Shown here one piece after another: positions 1 to 8,064 of a DNA stretch of 23,928 nucleotides. The notes below the pieces were generated by a model. It made no database searches. It saw nothing but the letters and a program-made list of their open reading frames with translations, and had not been told where the DNA came from. The stretch lies in assembly GCA_963557065.1 (NCBI GenBank), contig CAUWCT010000023.1, positions 1-23,928 of the forward strand. The letters are read 5' to 3'. Position 1 is the first letter of the stretch; every line of letters starts with the position of its first letter. Both the position numbers and the translations under genes were made by a program. This stretch comes from UMGS1370 sp963557065. Lineage in GTDB: Bacteria; Bacillota; Clostridia; Lachnospirales; Lachnospiraceae.

Positions 1-264
1 AGGTTTCTTTTTATTCAATTGGCGTTATTTCTGAATTACAGGAATGCTCCTATTCCTAATACTTTAATATCACTCACCCCTTTTTCTTTGTATTTATTTG
101 TTCTATTTTGTTATATCATATTTGTACTAATTAATCAAGTATGTATCTCATTATTTTATTTATTTTTTTCTACAAAGCTATCATTTTATATCATTTACAA
201 TATATATAATGTACAATCAATGTATTGTTTTTTCACATCCATACGTCATTTTTACATCACAAAA
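1..264. other. AT-rich non-coding stretch
   Basis: No credible gene is seen here. The open frames are low-complexity, hydrophobic translations of AT-rich DNA without ribosome binding sites. The stretch lies beyond the terminator of the minus-strand sulfotransferase gene and may be an intergenic region shared with a gene outside the window. Confidence 0.6.
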
Positions 265-288
265 AGAGACGCAAAATTTTGCGTCTCT
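261..288 (-). terminator. Rho-independent terminator of the trx-sulfotransferase operon
   Basis: A perfect 24-bp palindrome at 265-288 (AGAGACGCAAAA and its complement) is followed on the minus strand by four T residues and lies about 50 bp beyond the sulfotransferase stop codon. The A/T-rich centre would form the loop. Confidence 0.85.
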
Positions 289-340
289 CTTCCTTAAATC
301 AATAATCCCTATTAAATTTATCTTGTCCACTCCCTCAGGA

Positions 341-1765
341 TTATACCTGTCCGTCTGTTACGCAGGCATCAATCTTAGAGGTATAGCCTAATGTGCCTTC
401 TACAGGAGTTACTTCTTTAATAGTACCTTCTGCTGCTCCAGGCACACGGAAATCATGGCAGTCCAGTCTCTTTACCGGAGTTTCAACCGGTTTCTCAAGC
501 TGCGGAACATAGTCGTATGGGTAACGGTATGCACGATATACCAGTTCTCTCATGCCCTTGAATGGAGCGATGTACTCCCAGACAACTTCCTTTTCTGGAG
601 TAACCTCGAACATACGCATATAGCAGCCCTCGGTAATCAGGGTGTTGCCGTTTGGCAGTCTCTGTGCAGAGCTGATCAGCGGGCTGTAGAACTTGGAGTT
701 TGCAACCAGTCCTAACATACCGCCGAAGGTCAGGCCCTTGAACTCCCATACTACCTCTAAGGTAACCGGATCAAACTCCAGGATACGGGAATGGTCGCGG
801 ATATCTGCCTTGGTACCGTCTTTGCTGACTCTGCTTGGCATACCATAGCCAGCCCAGCCGCCGTTGTCGAATACAAGGATATTGCCTTCGCCAGGCAGTC
901 CTTTCGGAATCATATGGCAGTGATGCTGTCCAATGATCTGACCCATAATACGAAGCTCTTTTGTCTTAGTAAAGTCAGGACCAATCTGCCATACAATCTT
1001 GCCAGTCTTCTTGCTGATAATCGCTAAGATGTTTGCTTCACGGGCATCCCAGATAATATTCTCTGGATTGAATCTTTCATCGCCGGCATCATACCATTTG
1101 TTTGGACCTAATAAACTCATGGAGTTGATGTGCAGCCAGTCGCCCTGTCCGCCGCCGTTCTCATGGTTATTTGGATTACGTGCCAATACGTTTTTCTGAA
1201 TCTCGTCAAATCCCAGTTCTGCGAAGTGCTTATTTGCGTGCCACTCCCATACAATATTGCCTTCCCAGTCAACTTCGATAAATACGTCGTCTAACAGGCG
1301 ATGCTCGGTAATCTTCTTATTGTAAATGTCCTCATGGCACAGAATCAAAGTGTTTCCGCTGTCGGTCTTGCACTCCATACCTGGTACATAGTAACCAACC
1401 GGATTGCCCTCTCTCTGATAATCATGGTGCTGACGTGCGATCCATCTTTTATCTCCGTCATCATCTACTAATTCTTTGTGGTCGAATTTCCAGACAACTT
1501 TGCCGTCCCAGTCTACCTGAACCACATCCGTCTGGTCCTGATAGCCGTATTTTGGATCACGAAGTCCTAAGCTTCCCATTACGTAACCGCCTGGAAGCAG
1601 TTTGTTGGGGAATCCCTGAACATCCTTCCAAACTTTTACTACATTACCATTCATATCTACCAGAACAGCGCCAATTCCCTGACACTGCATCAGAGTATAG
1701 CCGTTCCATGCTTTCTCCGGATCGTAGATTGTGGTACCTGTTGGATATACGTTATAAAGTCCCAT
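341..1765 (-). CDS. Arylsulfotransferase (ASST) family protein, signal-less
   Basis: A 474-residue protein that resembles aryl-sulfate sulfotransferases, which move sulfate between phenolic compounds through a sulfated histidine on a beta-propeller. Propeller-like strands repeat as GKVVWKFD (88-95), GNIVWEWH (169-176), GKIVWQIG (255-262), LEVVWEFK (336-343) and KEVVWEYI (392-398). Histidine clusters at 113-114 and 281-284 (HHCH), followed by GEGNILVFDNGG, are candidates for the active-site region. Unlike the periplasmic E. coli enzyme there is no signal peptide, so it probably acts in the cytoplasm. It has seven cysteines. The ATG at 1765 follows AAGGAGG. It lies 42 bp downstream of a thioredoxin gene in the same operon, opposite a thioredoxin-reductase-like gene. 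The family call is fairly secure; the substrate is unknown, and a non-enzymatic propeller is possible. Confidence 0.8.
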   Translation of the reverse strand: MGLYNVYPTGTTIYDPEKAWNGYTLMQCQGIGAVLVDMNGNVVKVWKDVQGFPNKLLPGGYVMGSLGLRDPKYGYQDQTDVVQVDWDGKVVWKFDHKELVDDDGDKRWIARQHHDYQREGNPVGYYVPGMECKTDSGNTLILCHEDIYNKKITEHRLLDDVFIEVDWEGNIVWEWHANKHFAELGFDEIQKNVLARNPNNHENGGGQGDWLHINSMSLLGPNKWYDAGDERFNPENIIWDAREANILAIISKKTGKIVWQIGPDFTKTKELRIMGQIIGQHHCHMIPKGLPGEGNILVFDNGGWAGYGMPSRVSKDGTKADIRDHSRILEFDPVTLEVVWEFKGLTFGGMLGLVANSKFYSPLISSAQRLPNGNTLITEGCYMRMFEVTPEKEVVWEYIAPFKGMRELVYRAYRYPYDYVPQLEKPVETPVKRLDCHDFRVPGAAEGTIKEVTPVEGTLGYTSKIDACVTDGQV

Positions 1766-1787
1766 ATGTAAAAACCTCCTTTTTAAA

Positions 1788-1800
1788 CCGGCTGTGCCGG
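1788..1800. other. Small intercistronic hairpin between trx and the sulfotransferase gene
   Basis: CCGGC-TGT-GCCGG forms a short GC-rich stem just upstream of the AAGGAGG ribosome binding site of the sulfotransferase gene and just after the thioredoxin stop. It has no T-tract in the transcribed direction, so it is more likely a stability or translation element than a terminator. Confidence 0.4.
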
Positions 1801-1807
1801 AAAACTT

Positions 1808-2122
1808 TTAAATATATTTTTCGATTGCATCGATGTAGTCGTCTTCTTCATGATTGCCAGCCAGTTTTTCTACCGGATCGCCATTGTCGAAAATAACAAC
1901 CTGCGGAACGCCCTTCATCATCATCTTTTCAAATAAAGCAGCTTCTTCCTCTACATCTACTTCATAAAATGGCATCTTGCCCTTGTAATCGCCCTCTAAA
2001 TCTTCCAGTACTGCATGAACTCCCTGACATACATGGCAGGATTTTCTGGAGAAAATAACCAGACAAGTCTCGCCATCATTTTCAATATACTCTTCAAATG
2101 CTCGTGAATTTAATTTTTTCAT
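1808..2122 (-). CDS. Thioredoxin-family protein with a CHVC active site
   Basis: A 104-residue single-domain thioredoxin-fold protein. The redox motif is C29-H-V-C32, after the strand TCLVIFSRKS, and the cis-proline loop is GVPQV (P73). The active site is CxxC but not the WCGPC of housekeeping thioredoxin, so a specialised partner is likely. It has no signal peptide and is predicted cytoplasmic. The start is supported by AAAGGAG a few bases upstream. It is the first gene of a minus-strand pair with the sulfotransferase and is divergent from a thioredoxin-reductase-like flavoprotein, which is the natural electron donor by context. The partner role is inferred. Confidence 0.88.
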   Translation of the reverse strand: MKKLNSRAFEEYIENDGETCLVIFSRKSCHVCQGVHAVLEDLEGDYKGKMPFYEVDVEEEAALFEKMMMKGVPQVVIFDNGDPVEKLAGNHEEDDYIDAIEKYI

Positions 2123-2164
2123 AAAAATTCCATCTCCTTTTTCATATTTTCAAACTCTATTGCA

Positions 2165-2193
2165 AGTATACCACGTTATCTTCCGCAGGACAA
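2165..2193 (-). promoter_or_regulatory. Promoter of the trx-sulfotransferase operon
   Basis: Read on the minus strand: -35 TTGTCC (2188-2193), 17-bp spacer, extended -10 TGG-TATACT (TATACT at 2165-2170). It sits about 45 bp upstream of the thioredoxin start. Confidence 0.65.
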
Positions 2194-2224
2194 TAATCTA
2201 TGTTATAGCAATTTCTGAAAAATG

Positions 2225-2233
2225 TGTTAAAAT
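2225..2233 (+). promoter_or_regulatory. Extended -10 for the reductase gene
   Basis: TGT-TAAAAT matches an extended -10 element about 60 bp upstream of the flavoprotein start. No good -35 is visible, which is common for extended -10 promoters. The element is divergent from the trx promoter, and the two share a 171-bp gap. Confidence 0.45.
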
Positions 2234-2293
2234 AGATTTAACTGTAAGTTTATTGTATTTCATTCTTCAGAGTTTAAACGGAGGAAACCAAAT

Positions 2294-3457
2294 ATGGACG
2301 CAATGTATGATTTAATCATTATAGGGGCAGGTCCTGCCGGACTGGCAGCCGGAATCTACGGCGGACGGGCACATTTAAACACATTGATTCTCGAGAAAAG
2401 CACCGTAGGCGGACGGGCCTATACCACCAGTGAGATTGTCAATTACCCAGGCATTCCCTCTGCTTCCGGTCCTGATTTGACGGAAAAAATGGCAGATCAC
2501 GCCAGAAGTTTTGGCGTGGAAATCAAACGAGAACCAGTTAAGTCCATGGATGTTGCCGGAGATGTAAAATTAGTAAAAACCAGACGGCACGAATACGGCG
2601 CAAAGGCAGTTATCATCGCCACCGGCACTTCTGCAAGGATTTTAGGTATTCCTGGAGAACGGGAACTGACCGGACAGGGCGTGGCTTACTGCGCTACCTG
2701 TGATGCAGAATTTTTCCAGGATCAGCACGTGGTAGTGGTAGGAAGCGGCGATCAGGCCATTGAAGAAGGTATGTTTATTACCAAATTTGCCAATCGGGTA
2801 ACGGTTATTGTACTTCACGATGAAGGCATTTTAGACTGCAACAAACAGGCAGCAGAAAAAGCGCTGTCCCATCCCAAGATGGACTTTATCTGGAACAGCG
2901 TTCTTACCGAGGTATGCGGCGAAGAACAGGTAACCGGCGTTAAAATCAAAAACATGAAGACTGACGAAATCACAGACTTCCCCTGTGACGGCGTATTTTT
3001 CTTTGTAGGAATGATTCCCGAAACAAAATGGCTGCCGGAAGAATTGTATAAAGACGGCCGCGGCTGGCTTCATGTAAATGAACAGATGGAAACCAATGTT
3101 TCCGGCGTTTACGCAGTCGGCGACGTACGGGACAAATACCTGCGCCAGGTATCTACTGCCATTTCTGACGGCGCTATTGCCGCTACTGCCGCAGAACGTT
3201 ATATTGAGGATATGGATTATTTCCGCGAAAAGGTCATCGAAAGCGAAACTCCTGTTGTTTTAGGCTTCTGGAGTCCGGAATACGCCGGAAGTATCGATGC
3301 AATTGGAGCGATTTCTTCCCCATATCCGGTTATGGAAATTGATGTAACCAGGAAGAAAGCCTGGGCTGACCGCTATCACATCGAGCTGAGCCAGGAAACT
3401 CCAGCTGCCGCTCTGGTGGTAGAAAAAGGTAAAGTGAAAGAGACTCTGAATCTGTAA
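2294..3457 (+). CDS. Thioredoxin-reductase-like FAD oxidoreductase with a C-terminal thioredoxin-like extension
   Basis: A 387-residue flavoprotein of the low-molecular-weight thioredoxin reductase type. Visible features are the N-terminal FAD motif IIGAGPAG (9-16), the redox centre C133-A-T-C136, the second nucleotide-binding loop VVVGSGDQA (147-155), and the C-terminal FAD motif GVYAVGDVRDK (271-281). Standard reductases end near residue 315; this one carries about 70 more residues. The extension reads like a thioredoxin fold (PVVLGFWSPEY at 320-330, later EID and ALVVEKGKV), but the CxxC is absent. The usual NADPH-binding HRRxxxR is also missing, with LHDEG in the equivalent place (174-178), so the electron donor is uncertain. 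The start at 2294 follows GGAGGA by 8 bases. It probably reduces the divergent CHVC thioredoxin. Confidence 0.85.
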   Translation: MDAMYDLIIIGAGPAGLAAGIYGGRAHLNTLILEKSTVGGRAYTTSEIVNYPGIPSASGPDLTEKMADHARSFGVEIKREPVKSMDVAGDVKLVKTRRHEYGAKAVIIATGTSARILGIPGERELTGQGVAYCATCDAEFFQDQHVVVVGSGDQAIEEGMFITKFANRVTVIVLHDEGILDCNKQAAEKALSHPKMDFIWNSVLTEVCGEEQVTGVKIKNMKTDEITDFPCDGVFFFVGMIPETKWLPEELYKDGRGWLHVNEQMETNVSGVYAVGDVRDKYLRQVSTAISDGAIAATAAERYIEDMDYFREKVIESETPVVLGFWSPEYAGSIDAIGAISSPYPVMEIDVTRKKAWADRYHIELSQETPAAALVVEKGKVKETLNL

Positions 3458-3489
3458 CGCAGCAAACATTTACGAAATTGTCGATACGC

Positions 3490-3539
3490 ATAAAAGCATG
3501 GACGGAATCGCAAAGCTTCCTACCATGCTTTTATCTTTT
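3490..3539 (+). terminator. Terminator of the reductase gene
   Basis: A 12-bp perfect stem (ATAAAAGCATGG at 3490-3501, complement at 3523-3534) with a 21-nt loop is followed by TTTTT. The loop can form an extra GGAA/TTCC pair. It lies between two convergent transcription units and may also serve the minus-strand cassette. Confidence 0.75.
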
Positions 3540-3546
3540 TCATTTT

Positions 3547-3756
3547 TTACTTTTCTCTATATTCCATCTCTAATTCTTTCGCAAGATATTCATCGCTCAT
3601 GCAGTGCATATCAGAGACTCCATCCCTGACTAATTGATAGACCTGGGAATGATAAAAAAATTTCAGAGCAGCATCCAATGAAATGTCCTGTTGCTTTGCA
3701 AAGAGTTCAATAATACGGCTGTATTTCTTTTGAAGTAAAATGGGATTTGCTTTCAT
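3547..3756 (-). CDS. Small DUF3791-like protein
   Basis: A 69-residue acidic protein of a small uncharacterised family found next to DUF3990 genes. It carries a helical N-terminal half (KYSRIIELFAKQQDISLDAA) and a C-terminal pattern ending DMHCMSDEYLAKELEMEY. The start is set by AAAGGAG upstream, and its ATG overlaps the stop of the DUF3990 gene by four bases, which implies translational coupling. By family habit it is probably a partner of the DUF3990 protein. No biochemical role can be read from the sequence. Confidence 0.7.
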   Translation of the reverse strand: MKANPILLQKKYSRIIELFAKQQDISLDAALKFFYHSQVYQLVRDGVSDMHCMSDEYLAKELEMEYREK

Positions 3757-4103
3757 ACGCTCTCGCTCCTTTCGAAATGCAGCATTTTCAGTGCCTTTTC
3801 TGTCCGGAAACAGATTTGCAGATTTGGTTTTTCATAGCGAAGACGGTTAATCGCCTCATTCTTATCAATCAAACCATCAAAAAACAGTTCCACTGTATTA
3901 AACACTTTATCATTGGCAACGCCTCCAATCACAAGATCGTAATCCGTAGTATCTTCTCCTCTGCGTTTAAATTTACCGCACCATTTTACTGCCTGTTCAT
4001 ACAAGGGGGTAACATAAAACCCCCGCCCAAAATCCACATTAGCACGGGAATGTACTAAGTCCAGTACCGCAATTTCCAGATAAGATCCATGATACAGAAT
4101 CAT
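3753..4103 (-). CDS. DUF3990 protein, probably internally deleted
   Basis: A 116-residue protein recognised as DUF3990 from the N-terminal block ILYHGSYLE...DLVHSR...VDFGRGFYVTP and the C-terminal block TTDYDLVIGGVANDKVFNT. The YHG and GRGFYVT elements resemble the first two motifs of ADP-ribosyltransferase folds; this link is from memory of the family, not shown here. From memory, relatives run to about 150 residues, with a block of roughly 35-40 residues between KFKRR and the DTTDYD segment. Here KFKRRGEDTTDYD is directly joined, in frame (about residues 45-55). It overlaps both neighbours by 4 bases. It may be an attenuated or inactive toxin-like gene. Confidence 0.75.
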   Translation of the reverse strand: MILYHGSYLEIAVLDLVHSRANVDFGRGFYVTPLYEQAVKWCGKFKRRGEDTTDYDLVIGGVANDKVFNTVELFFDGLIDKNEAINRLRYEKPNLQICFRTEKALKMLHFERSESV

Positions 4104-4336
4104 ATCGTTACCCCTCTTTCTTTCATCACATCCAAAAGCTCACTCACAATGTACTCCCTGCTCTGAGTATGCAAAACTTCATATTCCGGCACAATATAAC
4201 CATTTAAAATATCACTTTTCTCTGTAAATGCCTTATATATCAATTCCGCGCCCACATCAAGCTTTGCCGCAACACTTTCGATACAAAATACAGCAAATTC
4301 CAATTCTCTGCTATTTTTAATTCCTTCCTCTGTCAT
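4100..4336 (-). CDS. DUF3791 family protein
   Basis: A 78-residue protein beginning MTEEGIKN; the ATG at 4336 is chosen because AAAGGAAT lies 6 bases upstream, whereas longer in-frame starts lack a ribosome binding site. The body ELEFAVFCIESVAAKLDV and the tail VLHTQSREYIVSELLDV are typical of DUF3791. It is the first gene of the three-gene cassette, and its stop overlaps the DUF3990 start. It could be an antidote or regulator for the DUF3990 protein, which is inference from the fixed gene order. Confidence 0.75.
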   Translation of the reverse strand: MTEEGIKNSRELEFAVFCIESVAAKLDVGAELIYKAFTEKSDILNGYIVPEYEVLHTQSREYIVSELLDVMKERGVTI

Positions 4337-4391
4337 CTTTATTCCTTTCTTTGCCTTTTCCATGCTTCCAACACTTAAACTTCTATTACCA

Positions 4392-4400
4392 GTATACCAG
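4392..4400 (-). promoter_or_regulatory. Extended -10 promoter of the DUF3791/DUF3990 cassette
   Basis: On the minus strand TGG-TATACT forms an extended -10 about 55 bp upstream of the chosen start at 4336. The -35 position lacks a good match. The ldcA terminator lies directly upstream. Confidence 0.5.
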
Positions 4401-4406
4401 ATCCTC

Positions 4407-4432
4407 AAAAAAAGAGCAGCCTGCGCTGCTCT
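4407..4432 (-). terminator. Terminator of the opp-ldcA operon, overlapping the ldcA stop
   Basis: An 8-bp stem (AGAGCAGC at 4413-4420 and complement at 4425-4432) with a CTGC loop is followed on the minus strand by seven T residues. The stem starts inside the ldcA stop codon, so the operon has no 3' untranslated spacer. Confidence 0.85.
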
Positions 4433-5351
4433 ATTTTTTCATAAATTTAATCGTGTGATTGTCTGCGTCCATCTGACACCAGGCGCCGATTGGAAGACTT
4501 CCGGTTGGCGTATCGTGTCCTGCCTGAAGTCCGGACAGCACTGGGATTCCCATCTGGCCAAACCGGTCTTTTAAGAATTCGTCAATGAGGTAATCTTCCC
4601 CGTATTTGTTGATGCAGCCGCTGTAATCGCCTAACAGGATTCCCGCCGCATGGTCAAAAAATCCTGCGTTTTCCATCTGGGTAATGTACATATCCAGGGA
4701 AGCAATGTGCTCGTCCACATCTTCCAGGAAAATAATGGCTCCATTGGAATCCGGCTCATAAAACGTACCCATCATGCGGCCCATAACGGTTACATTTCCG
4801 CCAATGAGACGTCCCTCTGCCCTTCCTCCGGTTATGGTATGAAGGGGTCTTGTATCATTTGCAAACTCCAGTTCTTCCCAGTCCCCGATGGTCTTTAAAA
4901 AGCTTTCTCTGGTATAGTCGTCATAATGTTCCAGAATATTGGAACTGACCATTGGCCCATGGTAGGTAACAAAACCGCACTTTTCGGAAAAGGTATTGAG
5001 CAGATTGGTTATGTCTGAATAACCCACAAATACTTTTGGATGATTCCGGATCAATTCATAATCCAGATATTTCATTACCTGGGCACTTCCGTATCCGCCG
5101 CGGATGCAGATAATGGCGTCTACTTCCTCGTCTGCAAACAAGGCGTTCAGTTCTTCTGCCCTGTCCTTCCCGCTGCCGCACAGATAACCATGGAAATTAC
5201 TGCCTGCGGCCAGGTTCTTTCCTACTTTTACCTGGTATCCCAGATCTTCCAGCCGTTTTACGCATTGATTTAACCGTTCTTCCCCCATAGGGAATGCCGG
5301 CGCTGCAATCCCTATGCAGCCGCCGGCGTGTAATGTCCTTGGATAGTTCAT
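4431..5351 (-). CDS. ldcA: LD-carboxypeptidase (peptidase family S66)
   Basis: A 306-residue cytoplasmic S66 serine peptidase. This family removes the terminal D-Ala from murein tetrapeptides, and the MccF branch cleaves peptide-nucleotides. The nucleophile is S112 in VGYSDITN, the acid is E210 in FLEDVDEH, and the general base is H279 in GLQAGHDTPTG. The N-terminal CIRGGYGS block (82-89) is also typical. There is no signal peptide. It starts 7 bp after the oppA stop, so it is the last gene of the opp operon; the pairing suggests processing of imported wall peptides. An MccF-like self-immunity role is a less likely alternative that sequence alone cannot exclude. Confidence 0.88.
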   Translation of the reverse strand: MNYPRTLHAGGCIGIAAPAFPMGEERLNQCVKRLEDLGYQVKVGKNLAAGSNFHGYLCGSGKDRAEELNALFADEEVDAIICIRGGYGSAQVMKYLDYELIRNHPKVFVGYSDITNLLNTFSEKCGFVTYHGPMVSSNILEHYDDYTRESFLKTIGDWEELEFANDTRPLHTITGGRAEGRLIGGNVTVMGRMMGTFYEPDSNGAIIFLEDVDEHIASLDMYITQMENAGFFDHAAGILLGDYSGCINKYGEDYLIDEFLKDRFGQMGIPVLSGLQAGHDTPTGSLPIGAWCQMDADNHTIKFMKK

Positions 5352-5358
5352 CTTTTAT

Positions 5359-7032
5359 TTACTCCATCGATACAGCTCTGAACAGCGGATGTCCGGAGTT
5401 GTCACACGTGAATCCCTTTACATATGGTTTTACTAATGCCATGGTATTGCGGAAGTAAACCGGCATTACCGGCATTTCGTCCATCAGAATCTGCTCCATT
5501 TCCACAAACAGTTCCATACGCTTATTGTTGTCTGCTAACGTAGCTGCTTCTTCTAATAAATCGTTGTAGCGGAGCGCTTCCTCGCTTCTCCAGCGGCACT
5601 CTTTTTCCATACGGCTCTTGTTAAAGATACTCAGGTTAGTGTTTGGATCCGGATAATCTCCTGTCCAGCCGTCAAATGCAATGTCAAAATTGCCTGCTGC
5701 GTGCTCATCCCAGTAAACCTTGGACTCAAATGTCACAATCTCTACATTCACTCCCAGATTTTCCTTCCACAGAGCCTGAAGGATCTGAGCCTTATCTTTG
5801 TTTTCCTTGGTATTGGTAATAATTAACTGCAGGGTTGGAAGTCCCTCGCCGTTTGAATAACCTGCATCTGCCAAAAGCTGTTTTGCTGCTTCGACGTCTT
5901 CGGTAACCAGATTGTTTCCAACTTTGGTACGGAAATCATCAGTCTCATCTGCATAAGGAATTCCGTAAGGAACAAATGCATATGCAGACTTTGGTTTGGA
6001 AGGAACTGCTACCTGGTTGATGGCGTCACGGGTAATGGCCATAGACAGCGCTTTTCTGACTTCTTTGGTCATATACTCTTTCTCACAGTTGAAGTCATAG
6101 TAAGAAGTACCAATCAGGTCGTAGCTGTGCAGTTCTTCACTGCCGTCATACTGGGTCATGGCCTGGGTTTCAATGGAACCGCCGCTCATAGCGTCTACGT
6201 CGCCGGCATTGTATGCAGACAGAGCTGCTTCTGCCTGTTCAATAAAAATCATCTCAACGCCGTCTAATGCTACGGTATCTGCAAACACGTAGTTTGGATT
6301 TTTTACCAGGGTATATCCTTCCTGAGGCTTAATCTCTCCCATCATAAACGGGCCGTTGCACACGTAAGTCTCTGCAGACTTGGTCCAGACTTCAGCGCCT
6401 TCTACCGCTTCCTTCTTAACCGGAGCAAAGTTGTTGGCTGCAGTTAAGTTTACAAAGTAAGGAGTTGGATTATTTAAGACTACCTCCAGCGTGGTATCGT
6501 CAATGGCCTTTACACCTACCTCATCTGCCTCGCACTGGCCGTTGTTGTAAGCTTCGCCATTCTTAATGTAGTATAACTGCCATGCTGCTGTAGATGCAGT
6601 CTCCTGTTTTAACTCTCTCTTCCAGGAATATTCAAAATCTGCTGCTGTTAAAGGAGAACCATCGGACCATTTTAAGCCTTCTTTTAACTTAAATGTATAG
6701 GTCAGACCGTCATCAGAAACCGTATAGCTTTCTGCACAGGCCGGTTCTACTCCAGAACCGTCAGCAGAATACTGGTACAGTCCGGTAAACAGATTTAACA
6801 GCACATTAGAAGAAGATGCATAGTTGTTCATATTTGGGTCTAAGGTCTCCGGTTCCCCGCTCATAACATAGCGAAGCACGTTTCCTTCTGGTTTGGCAGC
6901 ATCTCCTGCCTGCTGAGCGCCATCTGCCGCAGCAGTGGTATCTCCTGCAGCATCCTGTCCGCCGCCGCATCCAGTCAGCAGGGACATTGCCATTACAGAT
7001 GCAAGGATTGCACTTACCAATCTTTTTTTCAT
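5359..7032 (-). CDS. oppA: Oligopeptide ABC transporter substrate-binding lipoprotein
   Basis: A 557-residue solute-binding protein of family 5 (OppA/DppA/MppA type). The lipoprotein signal is MKKRL... with lipobox LLTGC and acylated C22, followed by a flexible Gly/Ala/Asp linker to about residue 45. The mature domain opens LRYVMSGEPETLDPNMNNY, the usual start of this family. It captures peptides at the outer face of the membrane and passes them to OppB/OppC. It sits after the permease and ATPase genes and before ldcA. The substrate is not readable from sequence; with ldcA next door, muropeptides are plausible. Confidence 0.93.
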   Translation of the reverse strand: MKKRLVSAILASVMAMSLLTGCGGGQDAAGDTTAAADGAQQAGDAAKPEGNVLRYVMSGEPETLDPNMNNYASSSNVLLNLFTGLYQYSADGSGVEPACAESYTVSDDGLTYTFKLKEGLKWSDGSPLTAADFEYSWKRELKQETASTAAWQLYYIKNGEAYNNGQCEADEVGVKAIDDTTLEVVLNNPTPYFVNLTAANNFAPVKKEAVEGAEVWTKSAETYVCNGPFMMGEIKPQEGYTLVKNPNYVFADTVALDGVEMIFIEQAEAALSAYNAGDVDAMSGGSIETQAMTQYDGSEELHSYDLIGTSYYDFNCEKEYMTKEVRKALSMAITRDAINQVAVPSKPKSAYAFVPYGIPYADETDDFRTKVGNNLVTEDVEAAKQLLADAGYSNGEGLPTLQLIITNTKENKDKAQILQALWKENLGVNVEIVTFESKVYWDEHAAGNFDIAFDGWTGDYPDPNTNLSIFNKSRMEKECRWRSEEALRYNDLLEEAATLADNNKRMELFVEMEQILMDEMPVMPVYFRNTMALVKPYVKGFTCDNSGHPLFRAVSME

Positions 7033-7077
7033 AATCGTTCCTCCTTCTTTGCATTAAAACATTTGGGGATTTCCCCT

Positions 7078-8064
7078 TTATTCAAACAAATGACAGGCAA
7101 CAAAGTGCTTCTCATTTATCTTCTTTAATTCCGGTTTTTCACAGGCGCAGACTTTTTTTGCGTACTGGCATCTGGAACGGAACGGACAGCCTGGTCCCGG
7201 ATTAATAGGAGACGGCACATCGCCTTGAAGAACAATTCTCTGGCTGGCCTCTGCCTTGTCCGGATCTGCCACTGGTTCTGCGGAAATCAATGCTTTGGTA
7301 TACGGATGCATCATATTGTCATATAATTCATTCACTTCTGCATATTCCACCAGATTTCCCAGGTACATCACGCCAACCTGATCGGAAATATGGCGTACCA
7401 TGGCAAGGTCATGGGAAATAAACAGGTAGGTAAAATTAAATTTATCCTGCAGGTCTTCCAGAATATTGATAACCTGGGCCTGAATGGACACATCCAGGGC
7501 GGAAATGGGCTCGTCGCAGACAATAAACTCCGGTTCTGCGGCTAATGCTCTTGCAATGCCGATACGCTGTCTCTGACCGCCGGAAAACTCATGGGGATAA
7601 CGGTTTAAATGATCTGGCTTTAAGCCAACCAGCTCAACCAGCTGACGCACCCGATCCATTACGTCCTTTCCATGCATTAAATTCATAAAGCGGATAGGCT
7701 CTGCAATAATGTGGGCGACGTCCATTCTCGGATCCAGGGATGTGTATGGATCCTGGAAAATCATCTGGATTTTCTTCCGGTAAGGAAGCATCTGGCCGTC
7801 ATCAAGTCCTGTAATGTCCTCTCCGTCATACAAAATCTTTCCGGCTGTAGGCTCATAAAGCTTTAATACGGTACGTCCTATGGTCGTTTTTCCGCAGCCG
7901 GATTCTCCTACCAGACCCATGGTCTCACCTTTTGCAATGGAAAAGCTTACGTCATCTACTGCTTTTAAAATATTGGGCTTTTTAAAAAGTCCTGCTTTCA
8001 GTTCAAAATACTTTTTTAAATTCTGGACTTCCAGGCAGTTTTTCCGGTTACTGCTGATGCTCAT
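7078..8064 (-). CDS. oppF: Oligopeptide ABC transporter ATP-binding protein OppF
   Basis: A 328-residue ABC ATPase. Walker A is GESGCGKT (53-60), the signature FSGGQRQR (160-167), and Walker B with the D-loop IVCDEPISALD (181-191). The C-terminal Opp/Dpp extension contains the cysteine-rich segment GCPFRSRCQYAKKVCAC. With OppD it forms the ATPase pair that drives import. The start at 8064 follows GGGAGGTG by about 7 bases and overlaps the end of oppD by 17 bp, indicating coupled translation. Confidence 0.95.
   Translation of the reverse strand: MSISSNRKNCLEVQNLKKYFELKAGLFKKPNILKAVDDVSFSIAKGETMGLVGESGCGKTTIGRTVLKLYEPTAGKILYDGEDITGLDDGQMLPYRKKIQMIFQDPYTSLDPRMDVAHIIAEPIRFMNLMHGKDVMDRVRQLVELVGLKPDHLNRYPHEFSGGQRQRIGIARALAAEPEFIVCDEPISALDVSIQAQVINILEDLQDKFNFTYLFISHDLAMVRHISDQVGVMYLGNLVEYAEVNELYDNMMHPYTKALISAEPVADPDKAEASQRIVLQGDVPSPINPGPGCPFRSRCQYAKKVCACEKPELKKINEKHFVACHLFE

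Noticed and set aside
19..391. Open frames on the plus strand encoding hydrophobic peptides
   Set aside because: AT-rich low-complexity translation, no ribosome binding site, crosses the terminator and overlaps the sulfotransferase end.
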